Origin: Linepithema humile
Lineage: Eukaryota; Arthropoda; Insecta; Hymenoptera; Formicidae
Assembly: GCF_040581485.1 (NCBI RefSeq)
Contig: NC_090134.1
Span: 22,095,698 to 22,159,697 of the forward strand
Direction: 5' to 3'
Length of the DNA: 64,000 bases
In this document: positions 52,059-64,000 of the stretch, piece by piece
Numbering within the stretch: the first letter of the stretch is position 1
Layout: every line of letters begins with the position of its first letter
Notes under the pieces: generated by a model
Told to the model about the DNA's origin: nothing
Database searches by the model: none
The model's input: only the letters and a program-made list of their open reading frames with translations
Made by a program: the position numbers and the translations under genes

Positions 52059-54699
52059 ATGGCAAATAGGAGACCACGTCGCACACGTGCGCTGATAAAT
52101 GAGAGAAAGGTTCACAATCAGCCAAAGACTAACGATAAAATTCAACCTGTAAAGCAAAAAGCTTTAGTTCTCGCGCAAGAAATTAAAATTACACGATTGT
52201 TAGCTAATAATGATAAGAAAGTTCGAGATAAAGTATTAAAAAGATTGAAGAAATGGTTAGTAGTACGATCTCAGAGTTCATTTGGTAAGTTAATTTGCAG
52301 TATGTTATTTTATACATTATATAATTAACATAAAATCAGTTTTACTTGTTGAACAATGAGCAATGGTTAAAACCTAAATGTTACAGGATCGTTATTTTGA
52401 CAACTGTGTTAAGATCCAGGATCATTAAAAAGAATTCTGTTCAAATTAATGTTTGGTGTTTATATTATGAGACTCAAATCGACCTCAAAAGCTAACAATT
52501 TCATATTTTACAGAATTCACAAAAAAAGATTTTTTTACTTTGTGGAAGGGCTTATTTTATTGCATGTGGATGTCCGACAAAATGTTAATCCAAGAAGAGT
52601 TGGCTGAATCACTCAGTAAATTAGTACATTGCTTCAATGTAAAAAATACTGTTGTACTTTATACCAGCTGTGCATTGAAAACACTTGCTAAAGAATGGTT
52701 TGGCATTGATCAATATAGATTAGATAAATTTTCCATGGTAATTTTTCTCACTTTTTTTTAATAATACTTGGTAATCCTTTAAAGTAGTTGTGAATAATCT
52801 TTCTGCTTCTGTCTTTTTACAGTTAGTTAGAAGAATACTTCGACAAACATTTGTAGTTTGCAAAGATCAATTATGGGACATTGAATGGGTAACAGAAATT
52901 TCACAGGTATTTGAGGAACTGCTTTTAAGTCCACAAACTGGCTTGGGTTTCAGCCTGCATTTAACGGAGATATATTTAGAAGAGCTTGCAAAGGTATATA
53001 AAAAATTGGAGTAATAAAATATTTTTGTATTAAACTGTTCTATTTAAGTTTGTTTAAGTTGCATAAAAGATTTTTGTTCAAATGATTGTTATATAGGTTA
53101 GTGGTGGAAATATACCGACAGATGTAGTTCATCAGTTTATTAAACCGTTTGTTGTATATCTAACAACAACAAAGGATGACCGACAAATGAAACACGTTAA
53201 TCGCCATATCTTCAGGTACTTGATATTTCAATCCGATATAGGATTAGATTATATGGAGAAATTTGAAGCTTGGAAAGATGTAAGTATATATCTTAATATG
53301 CAATTATATCATAATATATTTAATATAATAGTTCTCTTCAATATATATTTATAAACATATGTTTGTAAACAGGCTGGTTTTCCTTGTACACATGTGGATA
53401 ATATGCAAAAAGTAGAGACATCTGACGTGGAAGAAAATTCTGATAACGAAAATGAACAGCTTGAAAACGAGGTGCAAAGTGAAGTGATTGAAAAACCTTT
53501 AGATCCAAGAGCTGGTAGAGTCAATGTGGAACTGCCGCAGATACCTTTCGATGCTGCAAATATTGTTGAATTACTTAAACAATATCGTTTTCACCAGCAA
53601 TCGTCATCAAAATCACGGAGACAAATTTTGAGGCTTCTTGTAGAGTATGTATTGTGTGTTGTATATATCTGCTAAATTATGACAGCTACAGCTATTCTAA
53701 ATTGTATTTTCCTTCTAAGCAACAAATTTTTATTCATATTACATTTTTAGATTTCAAGAATTAGCAAAGGGAAAGATGCCTCTTGGAATAAAGAGAGTGA
53801 GAAAACCACAAGTTCAAAAGGGAGAAATGAGTACAAAGCAGGCTGCATTACGTCTTATTGAATTTGAGAAGAATCTGAAAGGTAATGAATCTTCCATTGA
53901 TAATCCAAAATGTGAAAACAACGAAAATCTGAATTCTGACGTGGATATGGATACTGCTGACTCAGAAAGTGATACAGCTCTGACTACAAAGCCCAATTTG
54001 GACAACGCAGAAGTAAATACAGCGTTTTCTAAAAAACGGAAGAACGAATTAATTGTTGATAAATCTGACGATATACTTGAACCTGCAAAGAAGAAGAAGA
54101 AGAAACTGAAAACAAAACCTTGTAACACGGATGAAAAAGTTGAATTGAAAGATGCGCATGATACTGATATGGCACATAATAATTTAAAACGTAAGAAAGC
54201 AAAAAAAGTACAATTTCCAAATGTGCAATCATCTGAAAATGTACAGTGTACTTCACCATCACCAATTTTTAAAAAAGGTCGGCCAAAAAAAATTGATAAG
54301 TCTGTGAACAATACTTTATCAAAAAATAATGTTTCACAAAACATAGTACTAAACGATACCACTGTAACGTCATTGAAAAAGGTAAAGTTTTAATTTTGAA
54401 ATTATTTATAATTGATATTTTCATAAATTATACATATAATTATCATGTTATTGCAGAAATTACCAAATAAGGTTAAAAAACAGACTAATTTGAACAATTC
54501 AACAGAGAAGAAAAAAGTGGTATTCGGACTTTCCCGAAATTCTGCACAACACAAGTCAGAATATCTTCAACAAGTTCGTAAAAGCCCAGCTATTCCTTTT
54601 GATGCAAATAAGAAACCGTTAGCTGGTGTGTTAAAAGCAAGCCCTATAGCAAGTCCATTGAATCCATTTTACAAAATAAAACACAGTAAAAAGACATAA
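52059..54699 (+). CDS. RRP1: Ribosomal RNA processing protein 1 (RRP1 / NNP-1 / Nop52)
   Basis: Nucleolar factor for pre-rRNA processing and 60S subunit maturation. Exons: 52059-52284, 52514-52737, 52823-52993, 53097-53279, 53373-53644, 53751-54381 and 54457-54699; phases close to 649 aa. The first ~240 residues are the Nop52 domain, with LAQEIKITRLLANNDKKVRD, FFTLWKGLFYCMWMSDKM and DRQMKHVNRHIFRYL. The second half is low-complexity, acidic then basic (NVDMDTADSESD; KKKKKKLKTKP), as expected of a nucleolar tail. Near the C-terminus KKVVFGLSRN with KKPLAGVLKASP matches the RRP1B-type tail, where KVxF is a protein phosphatase 1 docking motif; a second candidate is KKVQF. The ATG at 52059 was chosen over the in-frame upstream non-ATG codons. 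It is transcribed away from XPO1. Confidence 0.95.
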
Positions 54700-56883
54700 A
54701 TAATTAATTTTAAATTTTAGACTACATTATCAAACATTTTGGACAAATTATTTTAGCTTTTTCCTCATATGCGATTATTGATTGTATTGTCATCAATTTC
54801 TTTTTTTTTCGATAAAATTGTCTGTATTATATCCTCAAAGACATAATAAAATGAATAAACAATTATATATAAAATATATTACTGACAAAAAATATCAAGG
54901 TAAATTTATAAAAAAATATTAAAAACTTTTTTTAATAGTGCATCTTTACATAACAAACGAATAAGCTGTATAAATATATACTACTACACTCTGTTAATGC
55001 ATTTAATTTTTTTATATGCTGGGCTTATTAAAAATTGCATTTGTTTTACTTAAAAATTTTGTGGCAAAAAAAATCATATTTCGTATTTTAGGATATAAAA
55101 ATCAATCACACTTTTTGTCACATAATGCAAGATGTAGAAAATTTGAATTTTGCATTGTATAGTTGAGAATATTTTATAGAAATATAATAGGAATTTGCGT
55201 ATCAGAGAAATCATGTACATAATAGAAATAAAACTACAAACAATTGACTCGAAATTGTACACATTTATTTTAGATCTATTACTATATTGGGTTGAGTGAC
55301 ACAAAATAGCACAAGTATATACATTCTAGGAACAATTGCGTAATGAAATTAATTGTTGCTAATGCATTTTTTCTTGTAATCCTGTTTCTGTTTTCATCGT
55401 AATTTTCATTGTGCAAGAATTTTGATAGAGTATACAAATATACACGTGTGACTATTTAGAGTACATACTTCACATATATTCTAACACATTTTGTCACGAC
55501 TTATCCCTAAATGCACCATATGCAATACATTACAGTCTTAAAGATTGTACACAACGCGGAGTGTGCTTTTACATAGAATATTTCACGCATTTACGGTGCT
55601 GATAACACATACATACACATGTAACAATTTTTAAGACTATTCGCACATTTACATCATTACACAACAGTTTAATTAACGTCTATTTGCACAAGAAAAAGTC
55701 TTAATGCAGGATTCATTAATGACTAATTTGAAGCATTTGCCGATTTATAAGACGTACACAGATAACACAGATTGTTACAATTCTATTTTCTATTAGAGGT
55801 ATATAAAAACAATTTGATTAAGTACGTTCCAGGTACTAATTATAGATTGAAGAAAATACGAGCTTATATTTCCAACATATTTCTACATATACACCATGAT
55901 GGCCTACAACTGTACAGAACGAACTTTTATAAAACCCTAACTGCTTATATCACTTTGGCACATGAATTCACTTTTAGTTATGCTCGAAATGTAGTTAATC
56001 TACATTGTTTTCATCGAGAAAACCGAATATTCTCTAATATATATCCACTATACAAATTTCTCTAATTTTATGAGACATTTATACAGGTTTCATATTATAA
56101 AATATCTGCAATTTCCACATTCTGCATTTATACTTCAAGAATCATAATGATTTTATACCAAACGAAAAAAAAACGTATGTACCTACTATATAAAATTTCT
56201 ATTCTCAATGATCAAAAGGGAATGGCGTACAATTGAAAAATGGAAAGTTAATTATATATGTATATATTACTTGGTTATTATAAAGTTTACGAAAATTGCA
56301 GTCAAAAATATTTTAAATCAGTATGTTTATAAGAATATTTTATTTGTTTGTACCAACATTGATCAGAAACTTGTCGCAGTAAAAACTAGTTCTTTGAAAA
56401 TTGTTTTGATAAGAAAGTTTCTGAGAAATTTATATTTAATATATACTTTTTTATAAATATAGACGTTTCATGAAATATGATTTTATTTTGACACAAAATA
56501 CCAATCACTTTGTGATCAGAGACGTGATCTTTACACATCTTAAGGAGAATATATCATAAATATGTGATTATTTGTAGCATAAATTGAATACCGAAGGAGA
56601 GAAACAGACTTTTATCATTATGGAAAGTTAGAACTTTGTATTGATGGGAATCTTTTTTATACGCTGTACTACGTGTTCAAAACGTTACGACGTCGAGACA
56701 TGTTGTAAAAGGATTAAAATGGGTGCAATTGCGTATAACTACATTAAAATGTGATATTGCACAAGAATTCTTGGAATTATATGCACTCTTCTAGCTTTAC
56801 GATTTTATATACAGTGTTATCACAGAGCTACCAAGATTCTCTAGAGAGAAAGAGAACTAAAGAGAATCAAAACATCCTTCCGA
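54700..56883. other. Convergent 3' intergenic DNA between RRP1 and LCLAT1
   Basis: Very AT-rich. AATAAAATGAATAAA at about 54846 is a good candidate poly(A) signal for RRP1. The LCLAT1 3' untranslated region presumably occupies the upper part, below 56884. Frames up to 97 codons have no recognisable content. Confidence 0.5.
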
Positions 56884-58510
56884 TTAACTACGTTTTGCCC
56901 GAAAGGTAAAACTTTTCCAGCGCCAATACCATCCCATCTCGATCTGACTGAAACCGGTACTGAAAATCGACAGTCCAATGAAAAACACCGCGTGAATCAG
57001 AGTCCACAGTTGGAATATCGGAGAAACGATGAGTAGAAGCGCCGCCAGTCCTGCGAGGAGAATTCGTCTTTTCATTATCGTTTTCGATTGGCTAATCAAA
57101 AGATTATTGGTCGAAACCTACCTGTCAATATGCTCCAGAACCCAAACGCAGCTCGCAACGGTAGCATCTTCGGCGTCGGCCAGATTTCGGCGGAGAACGC
57201 CTTCCGTTCGTAGAACTGCTTCAGTATGCCCTCCTTGTCGGACCATCTGTTTTCCAGCCACCTCCTCAGGGTCGAATCGTGCATCGGTATGTCCGCGGAC
57301 GATATTCGCTTTATATGGAAGTGCACCTCGCCCGGGAATTTCCCCTTGATCAGATCGAGCTCGGACTGCGGTATGTAGTCCGGATATCCTATCGTCAGAT
57401 CGTACACGGCGTCGAGATAGCTCGCGTGCTGCAGGTGTTGGACGAGATAAGTGAAGCCCGTCGTTTTCGGATGCAGAGTGTAGTCGTATCGCTGTAGACT
57501 TTGCTGCACGGCGTACTTGTCTGACCTTTCCTTGCTGCTCTTTGTCAAATCGGTGCCCTCGGGAAATATCAGCAACTGCGAGCGGCTGTCCAACGTGATC
57601 AGGTAATCAAGGGTGCGCGATAACCGGCCTTGATCCTCTTCCCAGCGTCGCGTTATATAAAGGAAACCATTCATTTGCATTATCCATCCTGTTATAGGTG
57701 CATGTAAAGTGTGAGAAATATATATATTGTATAAAACCGTTGGGATTACTTTGAAACTTCATACGTGCCAGCAATTGTGAAAGTGGGCTAAGTCGGAAAT
57801 CTTGAAAAATTGAATTTATCACATACTTCGTGTTACATCAATTTGCATTACAACAATGTTGATGTTTTTACATAACAAAAAAATATTTTTAATACACACA
57901 CCACGCAAAAGTTGAAATATCTCAAAATAAAAAATTTAGCCCACCTTCATAATCACCGGCACATATGTTATATATAGAAATTATAGAATGTTACCTGGAC
58001 CAGGAATATGCCGTATGGGATCTTTCAAAACAAATTTCAATTTATGACAGGCTACGTTAGGCATACACGCTTGATACATCGCTGCCCATAAGAAGTTCCA
58101 GTCCACTCTTGTCCTGTGATTCATCACGAGCACGGCCGATTCATGAGGAGATATATGATCGCCAGACACATAGATCTTTACACCAAACACGTCCAACAGG
58201 GCCTAAAATGTACAATAAATACTTATATATGCTATACTTTATTTAAATCAACTCAAGATATCACATAAACAAGAATAATAGACACTGTCACAAAAAATAC
58301 ATGGAATTTGTAAATTATTGAATAGATTCGTGGTACACTTACGGTAGAATAAAGTTCCCAGCACGAGAATAAAAGTTCTCCGCATTTTCGAAATCTCGGT
58401 GGACTGAATAGCAACAATGGCAAAAGTGGACAGGCGATAAATAAAAAGCCTGCTACTATACTACCATACCACAGTGCACAGTACAATGTACCACGTAAAA
58501 ATCCGCCCAT
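56884..58510 (-). CDS. LCLAT1: Lysocardiolipin acyltransferase 1-like (AGPAT family)
   Basis: Membrane acyltransferase of the PlsC/AGPAT family. LCLAT1 relatives add an acyl chain to lyso-phospholipids (lysocardiolipin, lyso-PI) at ER and mitochondria-associated membranes. Coding exons: 58510-58343, 58202-57995, 57688-57122 and 57050-56884; phases close to 369 aa. Motif I is NHRTRVDW at residues 84-91 (the H-x4-D catalytic pair), motif III is FPEGTD at 167-172, and TTGFTY follows. A hydrophobic segment (about 12-37) is near the N-terminus, and two more near the C-terminus flank PIFQLWTLIH. The last intron is only 70 bp; its acceptor TTCTCCTCGCAG was chosen because it alone keeps the frame. 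The C-terminal tail is basic (TFRAKRS). Exon 1 continues 21 bp upstream of the ATG to an acceptor at 58532, so a non-coding first exon exists farther up. Confidence 0.94.
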
Positions 58511-58589
58511 TACAGTCTGGAAGCAGAGACCCTGAAAATAAAACGTACAAGTGCAAAAATTTTCAACAATCATGACAAATAACATCGCG

Positions 58590-60215
58590 ATAAAATTTTT
58601 ATTTGTGCCTAGAATGTTGATGCGATTCTTAATAACGACTTTATTTGTCTAAATTTTTAGACAAATAATTTTAATGTAGTAATCAATTTTTAATCAAAAT
58701 AGTTCGAATCAATATTTTGTTGCGCACAAAATCTTTCTTAACAGTCCGCAAATATTTCATAACAGACCTTTATTATTACAATTTTTCCAAAACAACTAAA
58801 TTCTAATTTAAAGGAAAGTTTCTAAATGTTAACCGATATAAAAGACACGACGCAAATTTTGAATGCATGTGATTCGGAGACCAAATACGAATTATCACAC
58901 GTTACGATGTCGTGAAAAAATAAAGCACGTTTATGATACGAGATTTTTATTTGATATATCACAATTATACTAAATGTTTGTATGTATTTTCTGTAAATTT
59001 TAACAAAAATGTTGCTATCGTCATAAGTTGTTGCGCCGCTATTGTGTAATGTTATATTTATGTGACAACTTGTAACAATATTGTCGTTAAAAAGTTATAG
59101 AACAGACATGCTCTGCGGTGTGCAGAAAATTCAGGCTCAAATATCGGATGAATTTTACGCTTGAAGAATAAACGGCAAAAAAAAAAAACAAAACAATGTA
59201 TTTTTGTAACTCACCTTCACATGTGCACTGTGCAATTGAAGCACCTTTTATGAACATTGGATCTCGACTGTTTCCTTGTGAAACACCGTTTCTTCACTGG
59301 CTTCCTCCTGGTTTTGTTACAAGGGCTTCTCTCTGCCACCCCTTTCATCCCTCACTCTCCACCCAGTTTCCACCACTGTGTTGGAGGATGCTGTGTTGGA
59401 CCATTATTGATCTGTTGAGCACGGATGGAGCTGCACGATCTCAACAAAGATTGGAGAGTTCTGCAACTGACAATCAATTGTTCTTCAACATAATGTCATA
59501 TCACTAGACTTTTAGCATGCAAAAGTATTTAATATTTGATTTTATACTTCTTCATCTTGCATTAAATATTGTACTCCTATAATATTTTATTACAGTTTAC
59601 ACGGTAGAAAATAAAGCATAATTTTTTAATATAAGTTTTTTTACTAGAATTTTGAAGTAAAATATTACATTATATTTGAGTAAAATACTTACAATTGTTG
59701 TATAGAAGAGAAAGAGAGAGAAAAAAAGAAATAATCATTGATATTTTTAAATTCAAAATGAGTGAACTTACAAATATTTGGTGTGTTGTTATAATACATT
59801 ATTTTTATTAAGAAATAGACGATAAAAAGATAAAGTTATAATTATAATAGTAAATTTACAGTTCATATAAGATATATAATAAAACTTGACAGGCCTATTA
59901 TTTATACAATAAAATAATAGTTTTAATGCATTTTTCTAGCCGTTCGTCAAACATGTTTCCCCTAAAACACTTTGTATGCTTTTTCGTTTCCAATGAAGCA
60001 TACACTAGTTTTATTTTTACACAGTTTTATATAAAAATCAATAAAATTGTTATCTATATTTCCACCTCCATAATTAAAATTGCTCGTATATTTACCTTTC
60101 CCGTTTAACTATAAAATTCATGTTTAACTATAAATTGCTTACGTATATCACGTGATTAATATATTAATGTTTGTAACGTATGGAATGAATATATTCAGAT
60201 CTATTAATGCTGCTG
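58590..60215. other. Upstream DNA of LCLAT1 and 3' flank of RMDN3
   Basis: AT-rich throughout except the GC-richer island at 59215-59500. No further gene is recognised. The minus-strand 3' untranslated region of RMDN3 probably lies just below 60216 (TTTATT-type words at about 59900-59910). Confidence 0.45.
59215..59500 (-). other. Candidate non-coding first exon of LCLAT1
   Basis: A GC-richer island in AT-rich DNA ends on the minus strand at a consensus donor (GAAG/GTGAGT). The next acceptor downstream on that strand is the one before LCLAT1 exon 1 at 58532, which fits a 5' untranslated exon. Its upstream edge is unknown. The opposite strand carries a 103-codon frame with Cys/His/Pro-rich text that I do not recognise, so a transposon remnant is the alternative. 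Confidence 0.4.
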
Positions 60216-62915
60216 CTACTGACGATATTTCGAATATTTAGTAAGGAGTTCACGAGCATTATTTTGTGTTTTTTCATCATCTTTGCTTGTGACTGGCGAA
60301 TCACAAGTTTTTTCTAGCCAGTTGCAAGCCTGTTCATACTCGCTCAGTGCTATATAACATTTACTGAGAAACAGTCGATTTTCTAAGTTCACATCAACTG
60401 AATATTTTTCCACTTTTTGGAAACTATCGATTGCGTCTTCGTACGAGGCACTTGGTGGCTCCGAGAATAATGTTGCAGCAACCTACAAAAAAAAAAATAA
60501 ATTACTACCTTGATTTTTTTTAGCGGAAATATCGAGAAGTTATTATTTTTACAATTTTCCAATTTTTAACATTACATGCTTTGTAATTAAGATTAAAATT
60601 AAAATTCTATCAAACCTTGTTTCACTTATTAACTGCAGAATATAATTTCATCTATTTATTTGTTTGAAGCTTAGTTCTTAAAAAGTGTTATTTTCAATCT
60701 TTTATAACTTAAAAATTATCTATCGAGAATCATAGTAATCTATTTCAGTAATAAATAGAAGATATGTTTTTAAAACACTTTTTCCAAATTTTACTAGTAC
60801 ATTCTACTAATTATCCTAATAAAAAAGAGCTGCAAATACATAGCTTAAAAGTTACAGACATTGTAAATCGCAAATATATAGATATTTCTTTGAAAAAGAA
60901 TTTAATTCAAAATTAATAAAAATATTTATGATTCAAAGATAATGAAAAATTCATTTTTATATATATTCAATATTATCCATTGAAAATACCATTAAAACAT
61001 ATACCTTTCTCTCTATCCAACTTAAGTTAGCCACCTCGTATTTGAATCTACCGAGTAGATAATGTAAGTCAGAGTCATGCGGACTTATCTCCAAGGCTTC
61101 CAATACAAGTTCCTTGAAGCGGTAACCGTTTTTTATTTTCTCTGTTACTGGCAAAAAATCGCCATATACACCTACAAGTATAGCGCACCATTTGTGCAAA
61201 TCTGCGTTTGATACAGTAAGAAGTTTCTCGCAGGCTTTAATTCCTGAAAAAATAGTTATTGCGAATAAATATTCTGTTCGTGAGTGTAATCAGATATAAA
61301 GTAAAAAAGGAGACAGTTTCAGCTACAGTCTAATGATTGACTATATTATGATTGACTTTCTAACACTATAATTATTATTAAATTATTAGAGTGACATATG
61401 GTTCTGTCACAATAAAAACATACTAACAGAAAAAAGATCATAAAAAACCACAGCACAGACGTCAAACTGCAAAAAATTTTATTATCAAAAAAATTCATGT
61501 ATTTTTTTGATAATAAACTTTTTGCACTCTGATATCTGTGCTGTGGTTTTTTATGATCTTTTTTCTGTTAGTATGTTTTTATTGTGACAGAACCATATGT
61601 CACTCTAATAATTTAATAATAATGATGGGTTCTGATAGGATCTTTTGTCTGTTAATATTTTATTAAAAGTTAGCTAAAATGCATTTTATGGTTTCAAAAA
61701 GTCAATCATGGCATGTGGCAGTGGATGATAAATATACTAGTTGAAATTGTTCCTTTCTGTCCTATCCAGTTGTATGTGAATTCTATTACGTACCTGCATC
61801 GAGAGCAGCTTTTTGTACATCTGGATCAGTGGTACAATATTCTGAATATTTGTAACAACTTCTGGCATATCTCCAAATTACATCTACATTATCCGGATAA
61901 GTGTCTGCGAGATTTCGTAGTTCAAAGTAATCATCTTTTTCGTATCCATCTTGTTGATAATGTAAATCGAAGATGGCAAGGTCTAATCCAAGGCAGGTGG
62001 CTTCAATTGTCCTGCATCACTAAGCATATAATCTCTTCCTTTTAAGTCTCAAGTTAAAATTCTTATATAACAAAGAAAACGAACACTAGGTGTCTTACAT
62101 GGAAACAAAAAAACTTTTTTTAACCTATAGGTGCACAAGAAGCTTGGAGGTAAAATAACTTTTGATCCAAAATCAGTTTGAAAATATGCTCAATACAATA
62201 CTCTTCATAATATAAGAGCAAATTTAGAACTGTAATAATTAATGAATGAACAGCAACAGTAAACTGACCTGTTTTCAATATCGCTAATGCCATTTTCACT
62301 ATCTGAGCAATCAAAGAATTCATCCTCGCCGATATCTGTACCAGCTGTTGAATAGACATCTGTATCATCTGTTACAGCTAATGTATTATCATTGTCATTT
62401 TTACGATTAAGCTGCTTCTTCTTCTTCCTCCTCTGTTGATTTTGCTGCACTCTAAAACAAGATAAATCAAGAATCACATATTAACTTGTCTCAGTCAAAA
62501 ATAGAATATTTCTAAAGTATTTGATCAAATTTTATTAGCGTATTCTACCCTTATAAAAATTCATATATAGATCTACAAACACACTTTCAGAATTATAGAC
62601 ATCCAAGTTGTATGATAGAAAAGTTCTGATATTTAATTAATCAAATTAATAATTGATCAGAGTTTGATGAAATAATTAAAAATTATTCTGCATACTTTAA
62701 AATATCAAAGTATTTATCTATATATACCTCAGTCTTTCTAATTCTTCTTGCAGCTCAGCTAGACGGCGATCCACTTCATCAAGATGAGCATTTTTCATAG
62801 AATGTTGTCGTTTCTCTAAGACTTTCTGATAAATAAAAATACTAGCTGCACTTATAACGCCAATAGTTGCCCCAATAGCAGCAGCAATTAAGTGAGTCTG
62901 CAATTGTTGACTCAT
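60216..62915 (-). CDS. RMDN3: Regulator of microtubule dynamics protein, RMDN3/PTPIP51-like
   Basis: In vertebrates RMDN3 is a mitochondrial outer-membrane tether that binds ER VAP proteins and carries lipids through its TPR domain. Exons: 62915-62728, 62451-62269, 62011-61794, 61243-61005 and 60482-60216; phases close to 364 aa. A membrane anchor lies at residues ~9-31 (LIAAAIGATIGVISAASIFI), then a coiled coil (DEVDRRLAELQEELERLR), a basic stretch (RRKKKKQLNRK) and an acidic linker with DEFFDCSDSE, a good match to the FFAT VAP-binding core. The remaining ~240 residues form the TPR-like domain: VIWRYARSCY, HKWCAILVGVYGD, DSDLHYLLGRFKYEVANLSW, and a C-terminal FLSKCYIALSEYEQA helix pair. It is shorter than human RMDN3 (470) and nearer RMDN1 (314), but the N-terminal anchor plus FFAT favours RMDN3. 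Intron 3 holds a foldback element. Confidence 0.9.
61370..61625. mobile_element. Foldback MITE in RMDN3 intron 3
   Basis: Left arm 61370-61496 and right arm 61500-61625 are almost exact reverse complements around a tiny loop at about 61498. Just after the right arm, 61627-61665 repeats part of its interior in diverged form (GGTTCTGATAGGATCTTTTG), suggesting an older nested or partial copy. No coding capacity. Superfamily not determined. Confidence 0.85.
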
Positions 62916-64000
62916 CTTTGAACGAGCAAACCTCTAATTGAAAAGCCGACGTTTGCTGGAGAAACGAGAAATATGAAATCATAAAATCTTATATCTGACA
63001 GGCCGAATCGTTCTAGATTACTAGAACGTTATGCACTCTAACATCGAAATGTACATACGCACTCGTATCCACAAACTGTAACCCCGGACGGCACGAATTT
63101 GCCGCGTTTATCATGTGACGTCACAATTCGCAGGAGTAGTGTATCATTCCAAATTTTGTTGCTATCGGCGTGCTCAAAACTGCGTTGAGATCCTGATCGC
63201 TCGATCTTTCTTCCGTGATTTTCACCAAGTTACCTAATCGCCGAATAACCTTAGTACTATATCGAAAGATCACTTCGATGCCACGTGTTAGTTCTACTTC
63301 ACGGGAGCGCAGTGGTGCGGTGATAGTAGTGTGCGTGCGTGCGTGCGTCGTGCGTGTTGCACTAAAGGGCAATCTAGGGCAATCGTGACAAACTGTCACG
63401 GGCGATGTATATTCTTATTTTCTTTTCATTCAGCACGGTTTCACCCTCCTCATCCGTCGCTTCGATTCTTAATCAAACTCTTGATACGCTTATTTGCTTA
63501 TAACTGGTTCTCTCTCGACATTTCTTTGTTTTTTTTTGTTTCGAATATCAAGTTTAAGCAAATTTAACACGCGATAACGGACGCACGACCCCCCGAAAGC
63601 AATGTCGCCGGTATCAAAAATTGTTGCAAGTCATTTCTGATTTTTCAAGAAAAGACTGCGCCGATAAGTTACCGTTGCGATAGTTGAATGTTTATTGGCG
63701 TTTTTCTGGCATATTAACTGAACGATTAGAATAAATTAAAATACGAAGCATATAAAAATTTTTTACCTATGCACGCCGGTTGAATAACAACACGAGTGCA
63801 GAGAGAACTTTAGAAGGAACTATAAAGTGCACGTCACAGTTACAATTCCGGTTAGCGTAAAATATTTATTTATAGCAAACAATCAGAGAACAACTTTCTT
63901 TATAAATATTTCTTGTGTTTACTTGAATTATAAACAATCGTATAAAAAATATAATAATAAATATATTTATAACAAGATTGATCTTTTATTGAAAAAATAG
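62916..64000. promoter_or_regulatory. CpG-rich upstream region of RMDN3
   Basis: The stretch 62990-63660 is CpG-rich and includes a short (GTGC)n/(GCGT)n run at about 63330-63355; it is likely promoter DNA for RMDN3 and perhaps for a divergent gene beyond the window. Frames here (92 codons minus, 78 codons plus) are unrecognisable. From 63700 to the end the DNA is AT-rich and featureless. Confidence 0.4.

Noticed and set aside
53814..54362. 182-codon minus-strand ORF
   Set aside because: Antisense shadow of RRP1 exon 6; its poly-Phe run mirrors the poly-Lys tract of RRP1.
57096..57121. Reading LCLAT1 exon 3 straight through its 3' edge (GRFRPIIF end) or using the AG at 57088 or 57073 as acceptor
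   Set aside because: Those choices give stops or the wrong phase, whereas the CGCAG acceptor at 57051 restores the frame and joins to a hydrophobic C-terminus expected for the family.
1..64000. CRISPR array, prokaryotic operon or viral genome
   Set aside because: No regularly spaced identical repeats with spacers, no Shine-Dalgarno-linked gene strings and no viral replication or capsid genes were seen; the gene structure is plainly eukaryotic.

Overview
The window looks like nuclear genomic DNA of an insect, most likely a hymenopteran and plausibly an ant. The evidence is split genes with GT..AG introns and insect-style orthologues, an AT-rich background, many CpG-dense patches without CpG depletion, a ZAD-type C2H2 zinc-finger gene (an insect-expanded class), and a short TTAGG-type repeat. 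No prokaryotic operon, CRISPR array, rRNA or convincing tRNA gene was seen. The species cannot be fixed from the sequence alone.

Layout. Positions 1-28.1 kb are a gene desert: no ORF is recognisable, AT-rich DNA alternates with CpG-rich patches, and there are a few microsatellites, one piggyBac-type MITE (21.0 kb), and a purine-rich decayed satellite (26.3-27.2 kb). Minus-strand splice-donor-like sites at 15.1, 23.9, 28.2, 28.4, 28.6 and 28.9 kb suggest that part of the desert may be the long 5' introns of an unrecognised minus-strand gene.

From 29.9 kb on the window is gene-dense. In order: a ZIP-family zinc transporter (minus, 4 coding exons); a ZAD/C2H2 zinc-finger protein (plus, 4 exons); a decayed RRS1 copy (plus); the nuclear export receptor XPO1/CRM1 (minus, 13 exons, complete at 1064 aa); the rRNA-processing factor RRP1/NNP-1 (plus, 7 exons, 649 aa); a lysocardiolipin acyltransferase LCLAT1-like gene (minus, 4 coding exons, 369 aa); and a regulator of microtubule dynamics RMDN3/PTPIP51-like gene (minus, 5 exons, 364 aa). 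I rebuilt all six intact genes exon by exon, and every splice phase closes.

The genes are housekeeping neighbours, not an obvious functional cluster. Two themes link some of them: ribosome biogenesis and nuclear export (XPO1, RRP1, the RRS1 copy), and mitochondrial/ER lipid biology (LCLAT1, RMDN3).

The most unusual material lies between and inside the genes: a piece of XPO1 exon 4 re-inserted into XPO1 intron 6; an intron-bearing broken RRS1 copy; a clean 162-bp phase-0 orphan exon inside the first ZIP intron; a coding-looking inverted duplication at 40.5-40.75 kb; three foldback elements, two of them in introns; a four-unit diverged tandem repeat upstream of XPO1; a canonical-looking FFAT motif in the RMDN3 protein; and a perfect 60-bp in-frame duplication in the zinc-finger gene.
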